The notes beneath the pieces were generated by a model. It did no database searches. It saw only the letters and a program-made list of their open reading frames with translations, and had not been told where the DNA came from. A stretch of 64,000 nt of DNA from Paratinospora sagittata (Eukaryota; Streptophyta; Magnoliopsida; Ranunculales; Menispermaceae), in assembly GCA_035771175.1 (NCBI GenBank), contig CM069598.1:15376438-15440437 (forward strand). The letters run 5' to 3'. Below, in pieces: positions 30,801 to 42,367 of this stretch (position 1 is the stretch's first letter; every line of letters begins with the position of its first letter). The translations under genes were made by a program, and so were the position numbers.

Positions 30801-31003
30801 CAACAAGCCACTTACAATAGTATTAATATGACAAATGATATTAATAACAATAATAACACCACAACCACTAATAATACTTTCTTTTATATAAGCAATAATC
30901 ACACATCAAACATACAAATATACATACCAAGGCGAGTACCTAGAGTTTTGGCAAAAATGCAAATGGGTTATGGGCTAGATGAAATGATTTTTAGGGCGCT
31001 ACA
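27840..31003 (-). mobile_element. Gypsy-type solo LTR nested in Copia B
   Basis: A 3164-bp segment with TG...CA ends and no coding domains replaces nothing in Copia B: joining 27839 to 31009 restores the integrase frame. It is flanked by ATTGT (27835-27839) and GTTGT (31004-31008), a 5-bp duplication with one mismatch. On the minus strand a TATAAAAAG box at about 30382-30391 is followed by a pyrimidine/purine-rich leader, so I orient it minus. Length and ends (TGTAGCGCCC... on that strand) fit long LTRs of Tekay/Del-like chromoviruses. A relative lies at 61790-64000. With no second LTR or internal region, a solo LTR is the simplest reading. Confidence 0.72.
28761..29000. repeat. Three tandem ~80-bp repeats inside the solo LTR
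   Basis: Three imperfect units of 80-81 bp, each with GTCATCTCATCCTGATCA-like, CACTTTCAGCCTAAGTG-like, ATGATCCTACCAGCGGGG-like and CAACCGCCAT-like blocks. Each unit also holds a CACTT...AAGTG inverted repeat. Confidence 0.9.
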
Positions 31004-31008
31004 GTTGT

Positions 31009-31841
31009 TGTTTACCATTCTCTTCTTCCAATAAATCCGCATCTAAACCTTTTGAACTTGTTCACTCTTATTTATGGGGCCCTTCTCCCATAGTTTCTAT
31101 TACTGGAGCTCGATATTTCTTGTTGTTTATTGATGATTACTCCCACTTTACCTGACTTTATTTACTTCGGACCAAGGATGAGATGCTCAAATATTTTCTT
31201 CAGTTTCAGCAGATGGTTGCCACTCAATTTCACACACAATTAAGTCGTTCCAAAGTGATTGGGGGGGGGGTGAATTTGGTTTTCTATCTTCCATTTTATC
31301 TGCTCATGGTATCCTCCATCGCATCTGTTGTCCTTACACACCTCAATAAAATGATAGGATTGAGAGGTAGAATCGTCACATTGTTGTAATGGGTCTCACT
31401 TTACTTGCACATAGTAATGTCCCTCGATCCTTTTGGTCCTATGTTTTTCTCACATGCACCTATCTCATTAACCGGTTACCCACCCCTCTACTTGCTAACC
31501 GCAGTCCATTTGAAATTCTTTATAATAAGCCTCCTCAATATTCCCATCCTAGAGTCTTTGGGTGTGCTTGCTATCCCCACCTTCGACCTTACATCAAGCA
31601 TAAACTCGAGTTTCGCACCTCTCGATGTGTGTTTCTTGGCTATAGTACTAATCATAAAAGGTATCTTTGCTTCCATGTTTCCACAGGTCACTTATATATA
31701 TCTCGGCATGTTCTGTTTGATGAACTAGAATTTTCCTTTGTTTCTATTCATCCTACTACCCCTATCTCCCTTCCTCCCTCCCTCCCCACTTCTTGTTTTT
31801 TCTTCACCCAACTCCCTGCCACTTACCATTCCTTCCAATAA
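31009..31841 (+). pseudogene. Copia B integrase
   Basis: It contains FELVHSYLWGPSP and FLLFIDDYSHFT with a stop after it. A run of ten G (31261-31270) then sits at the second catalytic Asp region and shifts the frame. Next come NVPRSFWSYVFLTCTYLINR and FGCACYPHLRPYIKHKLE followed by FRTSRCVFLGYS. The G run looks like a slippage expansion of a short Gly-coding tract. Confidence 0.85.
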
Positions 31842-33594
31842 TTCAGCACCAGATCAGTCGTCCAACCTTGCTGCAAATTCACCTGAGTTTACCCCAGTTC
31901 CTTCCCCTCCTCAGCGACCGCCCCCACCTGTAAGCCCCAACGCTATTCATTGGCCTCCCCCACCAACTAATTCTCATCCCATGACCACAAGAGCAAAGGA
32001 TGGTGTATTTTTTCCTAAGGTGTTGTCTACTTCATTGGTGCATTCCTCTGCTTCTGCTTTTTGTGAGGCTTCATCAGTTAAGGTTGCTTTACAATGCCCA
32101 GAGTGGACAACAGCCATGAAAGCTGAACTTGAGGCCTTGCATCATAACTGCACATGGACGTTGGTCCCATTGCCACCAGGAAAGTCGGCTATAGGGTGCA
32201 AATGGGTGTTCAAACTCAAGCTTCACCCGGATGGCTCTATTGATCACCAAAAGGCACGTTTGTGGCCAATGGCTTTCATCAAACTTATGGCCTTGATTAT
32301 TTTGAAACTTTCAGCCCCGTGGTCAAGCCTCCTACAATTCGGGTAGTTCTCACGCTTGCTCTCTCGCGAGGATGGATTATTCGGTAGCTAGATATTAATA
32401 ATGTCTTCTTGAATAGGGATCTTCAAGAGGACATTTACATGGAACAACTACCCGAATACACTGTTCCTTCCACTTCTCCTTTGGTTTGCCGGCTTCATAA
32501 GGCTCTTTATGGTCTTAAACAATCCCCACGTGCTTCGTTTACAAAACTCAGCTCACATTTGCTTCACTTGGGGTTTGTTGCCTCTCATGCCGATGCCTCT
32601 ATGTTTCTATTTTTCTCTCCTAGTGTGATACTTATCGTGCTAGTTTATGTGGACGATATAATATTAATAGGTAACAGTCTAGTGGCTATCCAACAGTTAG
32701 TTACCTCTTTGCACTCAGACTTTGCACTAAAAGACTTGGGTGCTTGCATTATTTCTTGGGCATCGAGGTTCTCACCTCCCTTGTACATTGCATCTCCGGC
32801 AATCTAAATACATTGGTGATATACTTAAGCGTGCAGGCATGGTTGATTGTAATCCATTTGTCACTCCTATGGCTACCGGTCATTCCTTATCTTTCTATGA
32901 TGGTGAACCCCTCACTGATGTTACTACCTATCGGAGCATCGTTGGTGCATTACAGTATTGCACAATCACATGTCCGGATATCAGCTTTGTTGTAAATAAG
33001 GTCTGTCAATTCATGCATGCTCCTACCACTTCCCATTGGCAAGCCGTCAAACGCATTTTAAGCTACCTCCGTGCCAATATAAACTACGGTGTAGTTCTTC
33101 ATGCTTCTTCTGACCTGTCTTTACTATGCTACACTGATGCTGACTGGGCTAGCTGCCCGGATGACCGTTAGAGTACAAGTGGATATTGTACATTCCTTGG
33201 GCCAAATCTCATCTCTTGGGCATGCCAAAAACAACATGTTGTATCTCGTTTCACAGCTAAATCTGAGTATCGGGGACTTGCCAATGCTGCAACTGAACTT
33301 TCATGGGTTGAGGCCCTTATTCGCGAGCTTCGCATACTCTGTTATTCTTCTCCAATTCTCTTATGTGATAACACTACTGCTAAGGATCTCGCCTCCAAGC
33401 CTGTCATGCATGCCCGACCAAACATGTAGAGATAGATTATCACTTTGTGCGTGAACGTATTGCCTCCAACTCTTTTGTGTTGCGGTATACTCCATCTGAG
33501 GATCAACTAGCTGATATAATGGCTAAGCCCCTTCCAGCACAACATTTTTTGTCCCTTCGCTGCAAACTCACGGTCATTCCAACGCCCCTGAGTT
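31842..33594 (+). pseudogene. Copia B reverse transcriptase-RNase H
   Basis: RT shows WTLVPLPPGKSAIGCKWVFK, CRLHKALYGLKQSPRASF and the catalytic box LVYVDDIILIGN. RNase H shows CYTDADWASCPDDR followed by a stop (33169-33171), then, in other frames, STSGYCTFLG-like and SEYRGLANAATEL-like text and YTPSEDQLADIMAKPL near the end. At least four frameshifts or stops are present. Confidence 0.87.
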
Positions 33595-33604
33595 TAAGGG
33601 GGGA
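33595..33604 (+). promoter_or_regulatory. Polypurine tract of Copia B
   Basis: TAAGGGGGGA abuts the TGTTGGACA start of the 3' LTR. Confidence 0.85.
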
Positions 33605-33787
33605 TGTTGGACATAAGAGTATGGAATCAGACGCAGTTACAGCACCAACTATAACCAACATTGTCACAAGGGAACCATCTAGAAAGGCATCCACCAATCA
33701 CAAGAGTCCACATAGCTCAGTTTTTTAAGATCTGGATAAGCCGATAGTTGTTATCCATGTGTATATTCAATTGTCTATATATGTAAA
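33605..33787 (+). repeat. 3' LTR of Copia B, truncated
   Basis: It follows the 5' LTR from TGTTGGACA to CTATATATGTAAAG and then departs, lacking about the last 110 bp. A 13-bp deletion relative to the 5' LTR (CCCACATGGGGC region) is also visible near 33650. Confidence 0.88.
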
Positions 33788-34860
33788 GTATCTCTGGGAT
33801 CATTTGTCCACACTATTCACTTACATGCATACAATCAAACATTTTATATGTGTACAATGCCATACAAGAACCAAATCAAGAAAACTATACTCACAGTGGT
33901 TACACGGGGTTTCTAAGTCAAATCGAGCAACAATAAACGTCCATCAAAATGCGTCCGCAAGAGCATTTATCTATGCACTTAAGCTCTCAATGTAAACACT
34001 GAAATGAACCATAGATTATCATGAGAATCACCATTTCAACTCACCAAAACACTAAGATGGGGTTATTTCACAATGAAAATACATATGAAAACATATGTCA
34101 TATCCACAAAGCATGTTCTTAACATCGAAACGTCCGGAATTCAATTCTCTACGATTCTATGATCTCAAACCGGAGTTTCATTGGATTCTAATTCCATTTT
34201 ATTTACTGGATATGATCATAGTACTATTCACATCACTGTTTATGTCGTCACTATTCATTGGAAACATGTAAATTGTACTAAAAGTGTCAAACGGTCTCCA
34301 AAAATTATGAACTTAGCATCGATGGACTTGCAACAATCCATATCTCTAATGGTCCAACAAATCGCGGTGCGAGCTTTCCTTTCATCCCAAATCTCATTTT
34401 GACCTTTCTGTGGTAAGACCCTTAGCAAAACTGCCTATATACCAACCTTGTGTATTTATTAATATCCTGTGGCACCAATAACATAACTCCACACTTTCAA
34501 ATCAACAAGTTAGAGATCTATAAGGCTTACTATCAAACCTTTAGAGTGCCATCATTATGCTATTATAATAACTGTTTATACACCTAAGTTTACACACGTA
34601 ACATATTCTTTCCAACTTCCACCAAAATTCAAGTATGCCAGACCCGAGCATGCTCGCAAGCATCAAAGTCACTCTCTCAGTCTATCAGCCAGTCTGAGAA
34701 TACAATATCACACTGAGAATGAGATGAGTATCAAATCGAGTCTGCATCATATATCAGATCTCGACACAATCTTCGGATCTTAATCCGACATGACAAATAT
34801 CTGAGTACTCCCATCAAATCTCCTTATCTCACACATACAATATGCTCAGTCTATCAATAG
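33788..34860. other. LTR-like non-coding DNA
   Basis: No coding domains. The style (AACACTAAGATGGGGTT, TATGTCATATCCACAAAGC, CGGAATTCAATTCTCTACG) resembles the inner part of long gypsy LTRs such as those at 27.8 and 61.8 kb. It abuts the broken Copia B LTR, suggesting replacement by a later insertion or recombination. Not proven. Confidence 0.35.
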
Positions 34861-34865
34861 AATTC

Positions 34866-34955
34866 TGGTGTTCATTGGCTCAGTGGTTACTAAGATTGTG
34901 AAATCAAACCTTATAAGGAGGTTGTGAGTTCGAATCAGCAACGAGTTTTTCTTAA
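34866..34955 (+). mobile_element. tRNA-derived SINE head
   Basis: TGGCTCAGTGGTTAC (A-box match) and GTGAGTTCGAATCAGC (B-box match) are spaced as in plant SINEs. No acceptor stem or poly-A tail could be assigned, so the 3' edge is approximate. Confidence 0.5.
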
Positions 34956-35392
34956 AACTATCATGGTATATATCTTTTTATCCATCACAACTGAGAATAA
35001 ATATAAAATATTATAAGTGATCATCATATTCCTAAATATAATCCAACAATATTAGAAAAACATTTTCATTTCTTAAGTCGACTAAAATGATATTTTATTT
35101 ATATTCTCCTCTTATTTATCATTTTTCTAAGAAGAGTACTGCTTCAACCATATTGTAGTTGTATGAAGAGAAAACATTTGTTTTAAACTTATAATCTTAA
35201 AATTGGTATCAAGAGATTTGCATTTGGATACAACTAAAGGATATACATGTTATAATTCACAATTTAGCTTAACTTTCAAGTTTTATAAAGTTGTTAAAAT
35301 TCTAAGCCATTTGCTCTTCTTAATTATTGAAGTAACTTTTTTTTCAAGGTAATCATTGAAGTAAATTATACAAATGGATTTATAACATAGGC

Positions 35393-35424
<32 letters not shown>

Positions 35425-35860
35425 TTGTTTGGTCTGAGGAAGTCCCTCCTATAGCCGCAGATGTTTTGTTTGAGGAGACTTCTACTCTTTTCTCTTTGTT
35501 TTAATGAAAGTAATGGGTTTTCAAAATATATATATATATATATGTAATATTGCCACACATTACATCATTTTTTTACAATCTCGATACAAAATATTTCTTG
35601 GCCAAAGCACTCATCACCCATATATTATTGTCCTTCGGCTTTAGTCATGGCCTCAACTCCAGTCCGCTACCCATTACTGTTGTAAATAAAAGACATCATA
35701 TTTGTTCCTAACCCTATAGCCCCATTTGTTGTAGCCTGGCCTTTGGGTCTTGCATATTAGGGGTGTAAATTAATCTGAGTTAAATATAATTTAATGGGTT
35801 GGGTTAGCTTATTTTAGGTGTTTAAATTGGGTTGGATTAGAAAATTTTAACCTGAACAAT
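34956..35860. other. AT-rich intergenic DNA
   Basis: No gene. AT runs at about 35394-35415 and 35526-35542 create spurious open frames made of Ile-Tyr repeats. Confidence 0.5.
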
Positions 35861-35942
35861 TTACGGTGAGTCATGGGTTTACATCGTTAAAATCCAACCT
35901 TTTACGGTGAGTCATGGGTTTACATCGTTAAAATCCAACCTG
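35861..35942. repeat. Perfect 41-bp tandem duplication
   Basis: Two head-to-tail copies starting TTACGGTGAGTCATGGG, at 35861-35901 and 35902-35942, with no mismatch visible apart from the junction base. It lies in a GGGGTGTAAATTAA... repeat-like region. Confidence 0.93.
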
Positions 35943-36599
35943 AACCAAACCCAACATATCCTAAAATGTATCATCCCCTAAAGCCATGAATGTTTCATGT
36001 TATTAACATTTTGATCCACCTTTCTTCAACTTATATTTGATAAACATTTCGATGGACCTCTTTTAAAGTTGTATTTGTTATTCTATGACGTGGGGGATGA
36101 ATCTAGTTTGTTATATTTGAAATATAATATACTTAGTATTTATTAGTATATTGAGATGACGTTTTAATGCTTAGCATGTTTCATTCAAATTAGGTATATG
36201 ACGTCTCTCTTATAAACATAGGCGTCATCTTAAGGTTTGGATCACTTATCTTTATCTCTATGGCATCTATGGTCGGCAATGGCATTAGTATTTAAAAAAA
36301 GAAAAAAATAATAATATTGATTACGTCGAATGTTGTTTAATAAGTGTGGCGGCAACTAATAGCCTCCAACTATAAATGGCTTAAATTAATGTAGATCATC
36401 TAAGACTGCTATTTAGGATAAGAATACAATTAAGTATAGATTACAGTCATGTTTTTTTTTTTTTTTTTTTTTTTTCAAATGTTGGCCCAGATACGTCTTG
36501 ACAATAACAGATTAAAACATTTCTTTTAAAACGGTAATAATATGAAAGTCTGTTAAGCAAGATATGATAAAAATAACTCAATGATAATAATGAAAGTAG

Positions 36600-37337
36600 C
36601 TAGTTAACAATGCACCTACATCCACTATCTAACATCTTCAGTTAGAATTTGTCCAAAACCCACTAATGGATCTTCTTACGAGTGAAGATCAAGCCGTTAA
36701 CACTTTCTCAACCAGTCACTAATAACTGAGATACAAGATTGAGATATGATTCTCTTTACTTAGAATCAAATGAATACTTACAAAGCTTTTGGATTGAACA
36801 TTTTGTTACCACAGATTCAACAAAGTATATAATGAAGTGCAACTGAAATGAAAGGTTCGAAAAGCTTTATCCTTCTTTAATGAATTTTGAAAAGATATTG
36901 AATAAAGATCGACAAATCCAGAAGATTTCAAGTATTTCAAAGAATCAAGACTTTATGCAGCGAAAAGAAGTATAACTTTTAAGATTATTTGTACAAGTGA
37001 AACATATATATAGAGATAACAATAGCGTTTTGAACTTGAACATTTTTTAATAATGTTTTGGCGCACAAAGTTATTCCAAAATCAACGGATACATTCTTTT
37101 CCGAAAAGGATTGATTCAGTTTGTGGAATTACGACAACAACACCTGAATCTTTTGATCACTCATAAAAATAAAATGTTCTGATAAAGTTTTAAAACGTTC
37201 TGAAAAGTTTGAAAAGTTTTTAAAAGGTAAACTGGAAAAGTGTACAGTTGACATCTTTATGACAGTGCTAGATTAACTTCCCGATTAGTCAAACAACGTT
37301 CTAACGCGTAAAGCTAGCTTTTGTCATTTTGTTCTTT
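36600..37337 (-). repeat. LTR-like sequence with minus-strand TATA box
   Basis: No coding potential. On the minus strand CTCTATATATATGTTTCAC (about 36999-37017) looks like a retroelement TATA box. The hairpin array at 37338-37880 lies upstream of it and may be its U3 region. Ends and a partner LTR were not found, so this is a tentative reading. A 24-T run sits at 36452-36475 just before it. Confidence 0.35.
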
Positions 37338-37880
37338 AAGGACGCTCAAACAACGTGAGCGCCTTACTAAACTGTGAAGTAAGGGCGCTACTTGAATATA
37401 AGCGTCTTAACTTACTTAAGACTTTTAAAATCATAAAAACGATGAGTACGCTACTAATCAATCAACGTTCTCTTGAGTTACGTAGTTGGTTCTTGTGAGG
37501 GCACTACTGGAACATAAGCGTCCTGATAAATAAGTGACTCCAACGTATGCACTATCAACGTCCTTAAGTGTTTAACAATCAGTGTGATGATTTGTTTGAA
37601 AACAAAATAACATAAGGACGCTACTGAACTGTAAGCGTCCTGATGCTTGAAATATTTAAGTTCAATCAGCATGTTGATATTCAATTAGTGTCCTAATAAG
37701 TTCATTTAGCTGAATCAATGAGGGCGCTACTCAAGATATAAGCGTCCCGATAGGCAAGTGCATTTTCAACCTAGAACCTTATCAGCGTCCTAATGTGTCA
37801 TCAGCATTCTGATTTACCAAAGTCCAGAAGGGCATTGCTGAGACATTAGCATTTTGATTGATGCATCAGCGTCCTGATGG
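37338..37880. repeat. Array of imperfect GGACGCT...AGCGTCC hairpins
   Basis: At least five inverted-repeat units spaced about 45-115 bp. The best is GGACGCT, 11-nt loop, AGCGTCC (37616-37640, perfect arms). Others start at 37340 (GGACGCTC/GAGCGCC), 37383 (GGGCGCT/AGCGTCT), 37499 (GGGCACT/AGCGTCC), 37722 (GGGCGCT/AGCGTCC) and a decayed one at 37829. The half-motif AGCGTCCTGAT recurs between units. Confidence 0.75.
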
Positions 37881-40800
37881 ACACTTTAAAATAATTTTGA
37901 TATTTTTTAACATTTTAAAGCTCAATAAAAACATAATTAAACACTCGGTATTTTTAATCAATTCAAACGTAGAAAATTCATTGAGTGATCGATAAAATCA
38001 ATGAAAAGTATTTTGAGATCGAATGGATTAAACCATGCAATCATGCACATTTGCTAAATCATATGATAACAGAGATTCTACAACTTAAACATAGTCTAAT
38101 AACACAAAGATATGTCATCGAACGATCATGGTCTTCAGTTTGATTTTAATAGCTTTTTTACCATGGAACATCGAGTCTTTGGGTGAATCTTTATGTAAAA
38201 TTAGATATGCAATGCATATATTATCATAATCGGAATATGGTTTATAATCATCAAAATATATTTTCTCATATGAGTCAAGAGGGCAATTAGATTAACATCA
38301 TATAAATTGAATCACAATTAAAAGGTGATAATTCTAAATGAGTCAAGCAAGCAATAATTCACTGTTAAATATTCTAACTGCTTGTCATTTATTAGTTTTA
38401 AAATAACATAGGACAAGAAAGGCATAGCTATAACATCACTTTTTATATATATTAAATAGTTTATTTACTATTTTCACTACTTATAAATATTATTATTAAG
38501 TCTAAAGAACATTAATTTCTGACTAAGTGTTTAGGTAAATGCTCCTTTCTATCTTTATAACATTAAGGAATGCAATATGTATTTATAATATATCTCCTAT
38601 ATCGGTAGGTTAAGTTGGCTGAGGATTTAATATCTAAATAAATCAATATACAGTAATATTCTAAAGGCATTAATTGCATTAAGTTAAACTTACAACAATA
38701 ATTAATTTTCTTTCTTTATTTTCCGAACTTTTATTATGACTATGACGACGATGACGACGACACGACGACGATGACAACGACAATTAATGTATACTCAATT
38801 GTTAACTCAAATGCGTGTGTTTTTCATGATCTATTAAATTGAAAGCCTAATAGTGCCAATTTGGTTGGGAGGTTGAGGTGTCTTTTCCTTAATATATAAA
38901 TATCATATATATTTGATTTTTCTGAATTAATTTGTCAAGAACAAAATTACAAAAATGTTATTTCATAATTCTTCTACAATCAAGTCTAAGATGAGAAATT
39001 TTTTGTCTCTTTGTGTGTGTATGTGTGTATTAAAGATTGAAATGATACCCCTAAATGCTCAAATTTCAAATTCAAGATTGAGTTTTAATTTGCAACTTCA
39101 CCAAGATTTGAGTTAACACGTGAAAATACATTTACGAATAATAGACTTTTTGTTTTTTTTGTTCACTCGAGTTCCAACATCCGGTAATGTCCTTCTTCTC
39201 TTTAAGACGAGACTATTCCAACCACGATTTTAGTGACGGAGGATAATGGTTTAAAATTTCTCAAGTTTGACCCTTAGACCACCAAATTAACCGATAGTTA
39301 ATTTCCATACAATAGGCTTCACTCTGTATTATCATGGGACTAGTACTAAAATCCATATATTTTTGTAATCGCTGTTTATTCTCCATTCATTTTATTTTAT
39401 TTTTAAGGAAAAGAAAGAATAATTATATTAACAAATTACAAAAAAAAAATAGCTTGGATTATATTTTAGTTAAAATAATATGTTGCTTGAATTAATGATA
39501 GATAAAACTAAATGAATGAAGCTTTTTGTCATTAATATTAACAAAATAATATCTATATATAAATATAATACAATAAAATACCTCATTAGTTTGAATTTAT
39601 GTTTCTCACCTTAAACATCAATATTTACAATGATATACTTCAATAATTATTAAAATGATGCATGTGGATAAGTATCTAAATTTCTAGCTAAACTTGAAAG
39701 TAACCAACCATATACAGAAGGAACTAGGTCGTTGGATGGTAAGTTAAATTTTTATTTATTTATTTTTGTTAAATAATTATATTTACATTTTTAGTTAATT
39801 AATCAAAACTCCCAAATTATTGATATTTTATATCATGGCCACATAATATTTTCTAAAATAGAAAAATACAAGTTTTGAGGATAAAGCTAAGAAAAAAATG
39901 TCATTTAATTCACAATAAAATTATGACATCATTGGGCATATAAAACAAATATAGCATAGTAAATATAAAAAAGGGCCTTTTAATTAATGATTTGAATAAG
40001 CAATATGGTCTAAGATATTAATATATGACCTATAATTAATGCTATAGTCATGAAGAAGTTTAATTATTAATCATTTTATATATATTTTAATTGACATAGA
40101 TTTATGGCTAAGGCCATGATAATTATTGAGTATTAAAAAGCAAAGAGGCAACTGAGGAATCATTTTATAATATTAAGTATATAGGTGTAAAAATTTGACA
40201 TATATCAAACATGTAAATAATTTATAGGAATGTGTAATTAGTTTTGCTTGGATGAATGTGCCTACCGATTTTCTTACAACAAGTTACTTCTTATTGTAAG
40301 TGTCAGTCATTAAGCCAATATTCGGTACAGTGAGTTAAAAGTATATGTCTTGAGATCAGACCACAGACTTCAACCCCTCGAAGTGTGTTCATCCCTTCAA
40401 GGGTATTCTAAATAATTAATGGTCACTTATTTTAAATAATTATATATTTATATTTATTAAATGTATATTATATATATTTTCTATAATTAAATTAATATTT
40501 TATTTAATTAGTGAGCCCACCATAATTAAGATAAGAATGAATTAAATAACTTAATTAATAATAAATAAGGAGTGGTGGAAGGACGTTAGAAAGAATCGGG
40601 TCAAAGAAAATAATGTAATGTAGTAATCCTATTCCAAATCCTCCTCGATGGATGTCACGGGGAATTAATGAACGGTGTTATCAGTCATCTGGGCGCTCTG
40701 TCTGTATCGTTGAACAAGAACCGAAACACACACGTACGGGAAGACGAAGAAGCTGCCCCTGCCCCACTCGGTAAGGTGGCGCCTGCCGTGCTTCACTTGC

Positions 40801-41379
40801 CCTTCTCCGCATTAAATGCGGGAATTTAATAATAATTAAAGTCTAGCGGCCGGATAAGAGTGGGTGTGGCCCCACTCCCTCATTTATTGCACACGTACAT
40901 AGCCCCGCCCGTCCGGACCTCTAATCTAATAATCATACGCGATCAAACGCCTATTTCATTTCAAACTGTAGTTTTGAAAGCTACTAGCTAGCCTACCCAC
41001 TTCTGGCTGGTAGCATTAAATGTGAGCCCAACAAAAATTAATTAATAATAATATTTATTATTATTATTATTAAAAGAATGTTTGGGACACGTGGGGGTTG
41101 AGAATTGGAGGAAAACTCAGAAGGGTTTGAAGCAGGGGGAGTGTTGTGGTGGAGCGTGGAGTACGACGAACATTAACGTCAGTGGTGCTGCGTTTAATTA
41201 ATTTGGCGCTGCTGCGGCTTTAAATGCCGATTGTGACGCACGACGACGATGACGATGTGGCTTTGAATACATATACGGAGGCTAGGCTTTGATGGTTGTG
41301 GACTTTTCTGCCCTTTTGAGGCCAACAGAGACGCTGACGTATCTATCGGTGTCATTATATTGGTTTAAACCGCGATCGC
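37881..41379. other. Intergenic DNA, mostly AT-rich
   Basis: No gene is supported. A GAC/GAT trinucleotide-rich patch lies at about 38740-38785. A comparatively GC-rich patch at about 40640-41400 has no open frame of note and could be promoter-like or a worn element. Confidence 0.45.
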
Positions 41380-42105
41380 TTCGCGTCGCTTCGGTTTACC
41401 GACTTTAATCAGTTGGATTTCGATTTGGAAGTTTTAAAAACTGATCAATCGGGGATGATTTCCGGACTGTGATTCGATTCGATTTGGTTCACAAGCTTTA
41501 ATCGGTTTGATTTACGGATTAGGTTGAATTCGATTAGGTATACAGGCTTTAATTAGTTTAATTTCAGTTTGAAAGTTCAAAAAATCGGTCAATTCAGTTT
41601 GATTTGAGAATTAAGGTCTTAAAAATTAATTTTAAATCGAACTGAACCAGTTTATTTTAATTTGATAATTTTTTTTTATTTTACTTTTTTTTTAAAAAAA
41701 AGATATAAATTAATTTTTTTATTTTTATGATAAAAAATAATATTATTGTTAAATGTATGTTAAATAATAAATATTTTAATGTAAATTTTAAACTCTAAAA
41801 TTATTATTTGATAATGTTATTATATTATATATGTTAAATATTTTTATATGAGTAGTGATGCAACATGATATATTGATATATATGTTGATGAAATAATTTT
41901 TTTTAATATTACATAATTATTTTATATTATTTGAAATATATATATTTTTAATTTTAAAAAATATATTTTATACGTTAAAAAATATAAATCAATCAATCCA
42001 AATCTAACAAAACCGAATTGATTTGGATCAGATCAGTTTAGTTTAAAGGTATAATCGGTTCGATTTTGATTTGTAAATCAATTCAAACCGAACCGATGAC
42101 ACGTA
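41380..42105. repeat. Degenerate inverted-repeat element with CGGTTTGATT-type ends
   Basis: Both flanks carry repeated CGGTTTGATTT / ATCGGTTCGATTTTGATT phrases around a very AT-rich core. The right end is itself a near-palindrome (42054-42096: ATCGGTTCGATT... pairing with ...CAAACCGAACCGAT). It looks like a non-autonomous DNA element or foldback repeat; a weaker relative may lie at about 54310-54600. Edges are not exact. Confidence 0.4.
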
Positions 42106-42367
42106 ACGTTAATATTATAAGGTTTATTATTTATTATAATGATTTTATAATTTCTTTTTTTTTTCATCTTATTAACTTTTAAATTTTAGCATAGGATAGG
42201 AGAGCGTTTGAATCTTGATCTCCCTTTGTGTATAAGAATGATGTTAAATTGATTGGAAGGGTTAATGTTTGAATTATGTATTGTCATGTACTTCATCAAT
42301 AAAATCTAATGACATTGGAGTGATAAAGTATGTGTTAAAGAGTAATACAACATTAATTAAGGTAAAA

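Larger units (their letters stand above)
25845..33787 (+). mobile_element. Copia LTR retrotransposon, family B, split by a gypsy-type solo LTR
   Basis: A second, unrelated Copia family: 5' LTR 25845-26151, primer site, gag, protease, integrase, RT, RNase H, polypurine tract, then a 3' LTR that breaks off at about 33787. A 3.16-kb gypsy-type LTR sits in the integrase. Without it the element would be about 4.8 kb, normal for Copia. It carries many stops and frameshifts and is dead. No target duplication can be shown because the 3' LTR is cut. The gag/RT style suggests the Ale/Retrofit group, but that is an impression. Confidence 0.92.

Noticed and set aside
34866..34955. A genuine tRNA gene
   Set aside because: A and B boxes are present, but no acceptor or anticodon stem can be folded; it is a SINE head.
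35283..35558. Open frame of 91 residues on the minus strand
   Set aside because: It is made of Ile-Tyr repeats from AT microsatellites; no domain.
37338..37880. CRISPR-like array
   Set aside because: The units vary in sequence and spacing, the genome is a plant, and no cas genes are present; it fits LTR-internal hairpins better.
40640..41400. Host gene in the GC-richer patch
   Set aside because: No long open frame, splice-consistent exons or domain on either strand.
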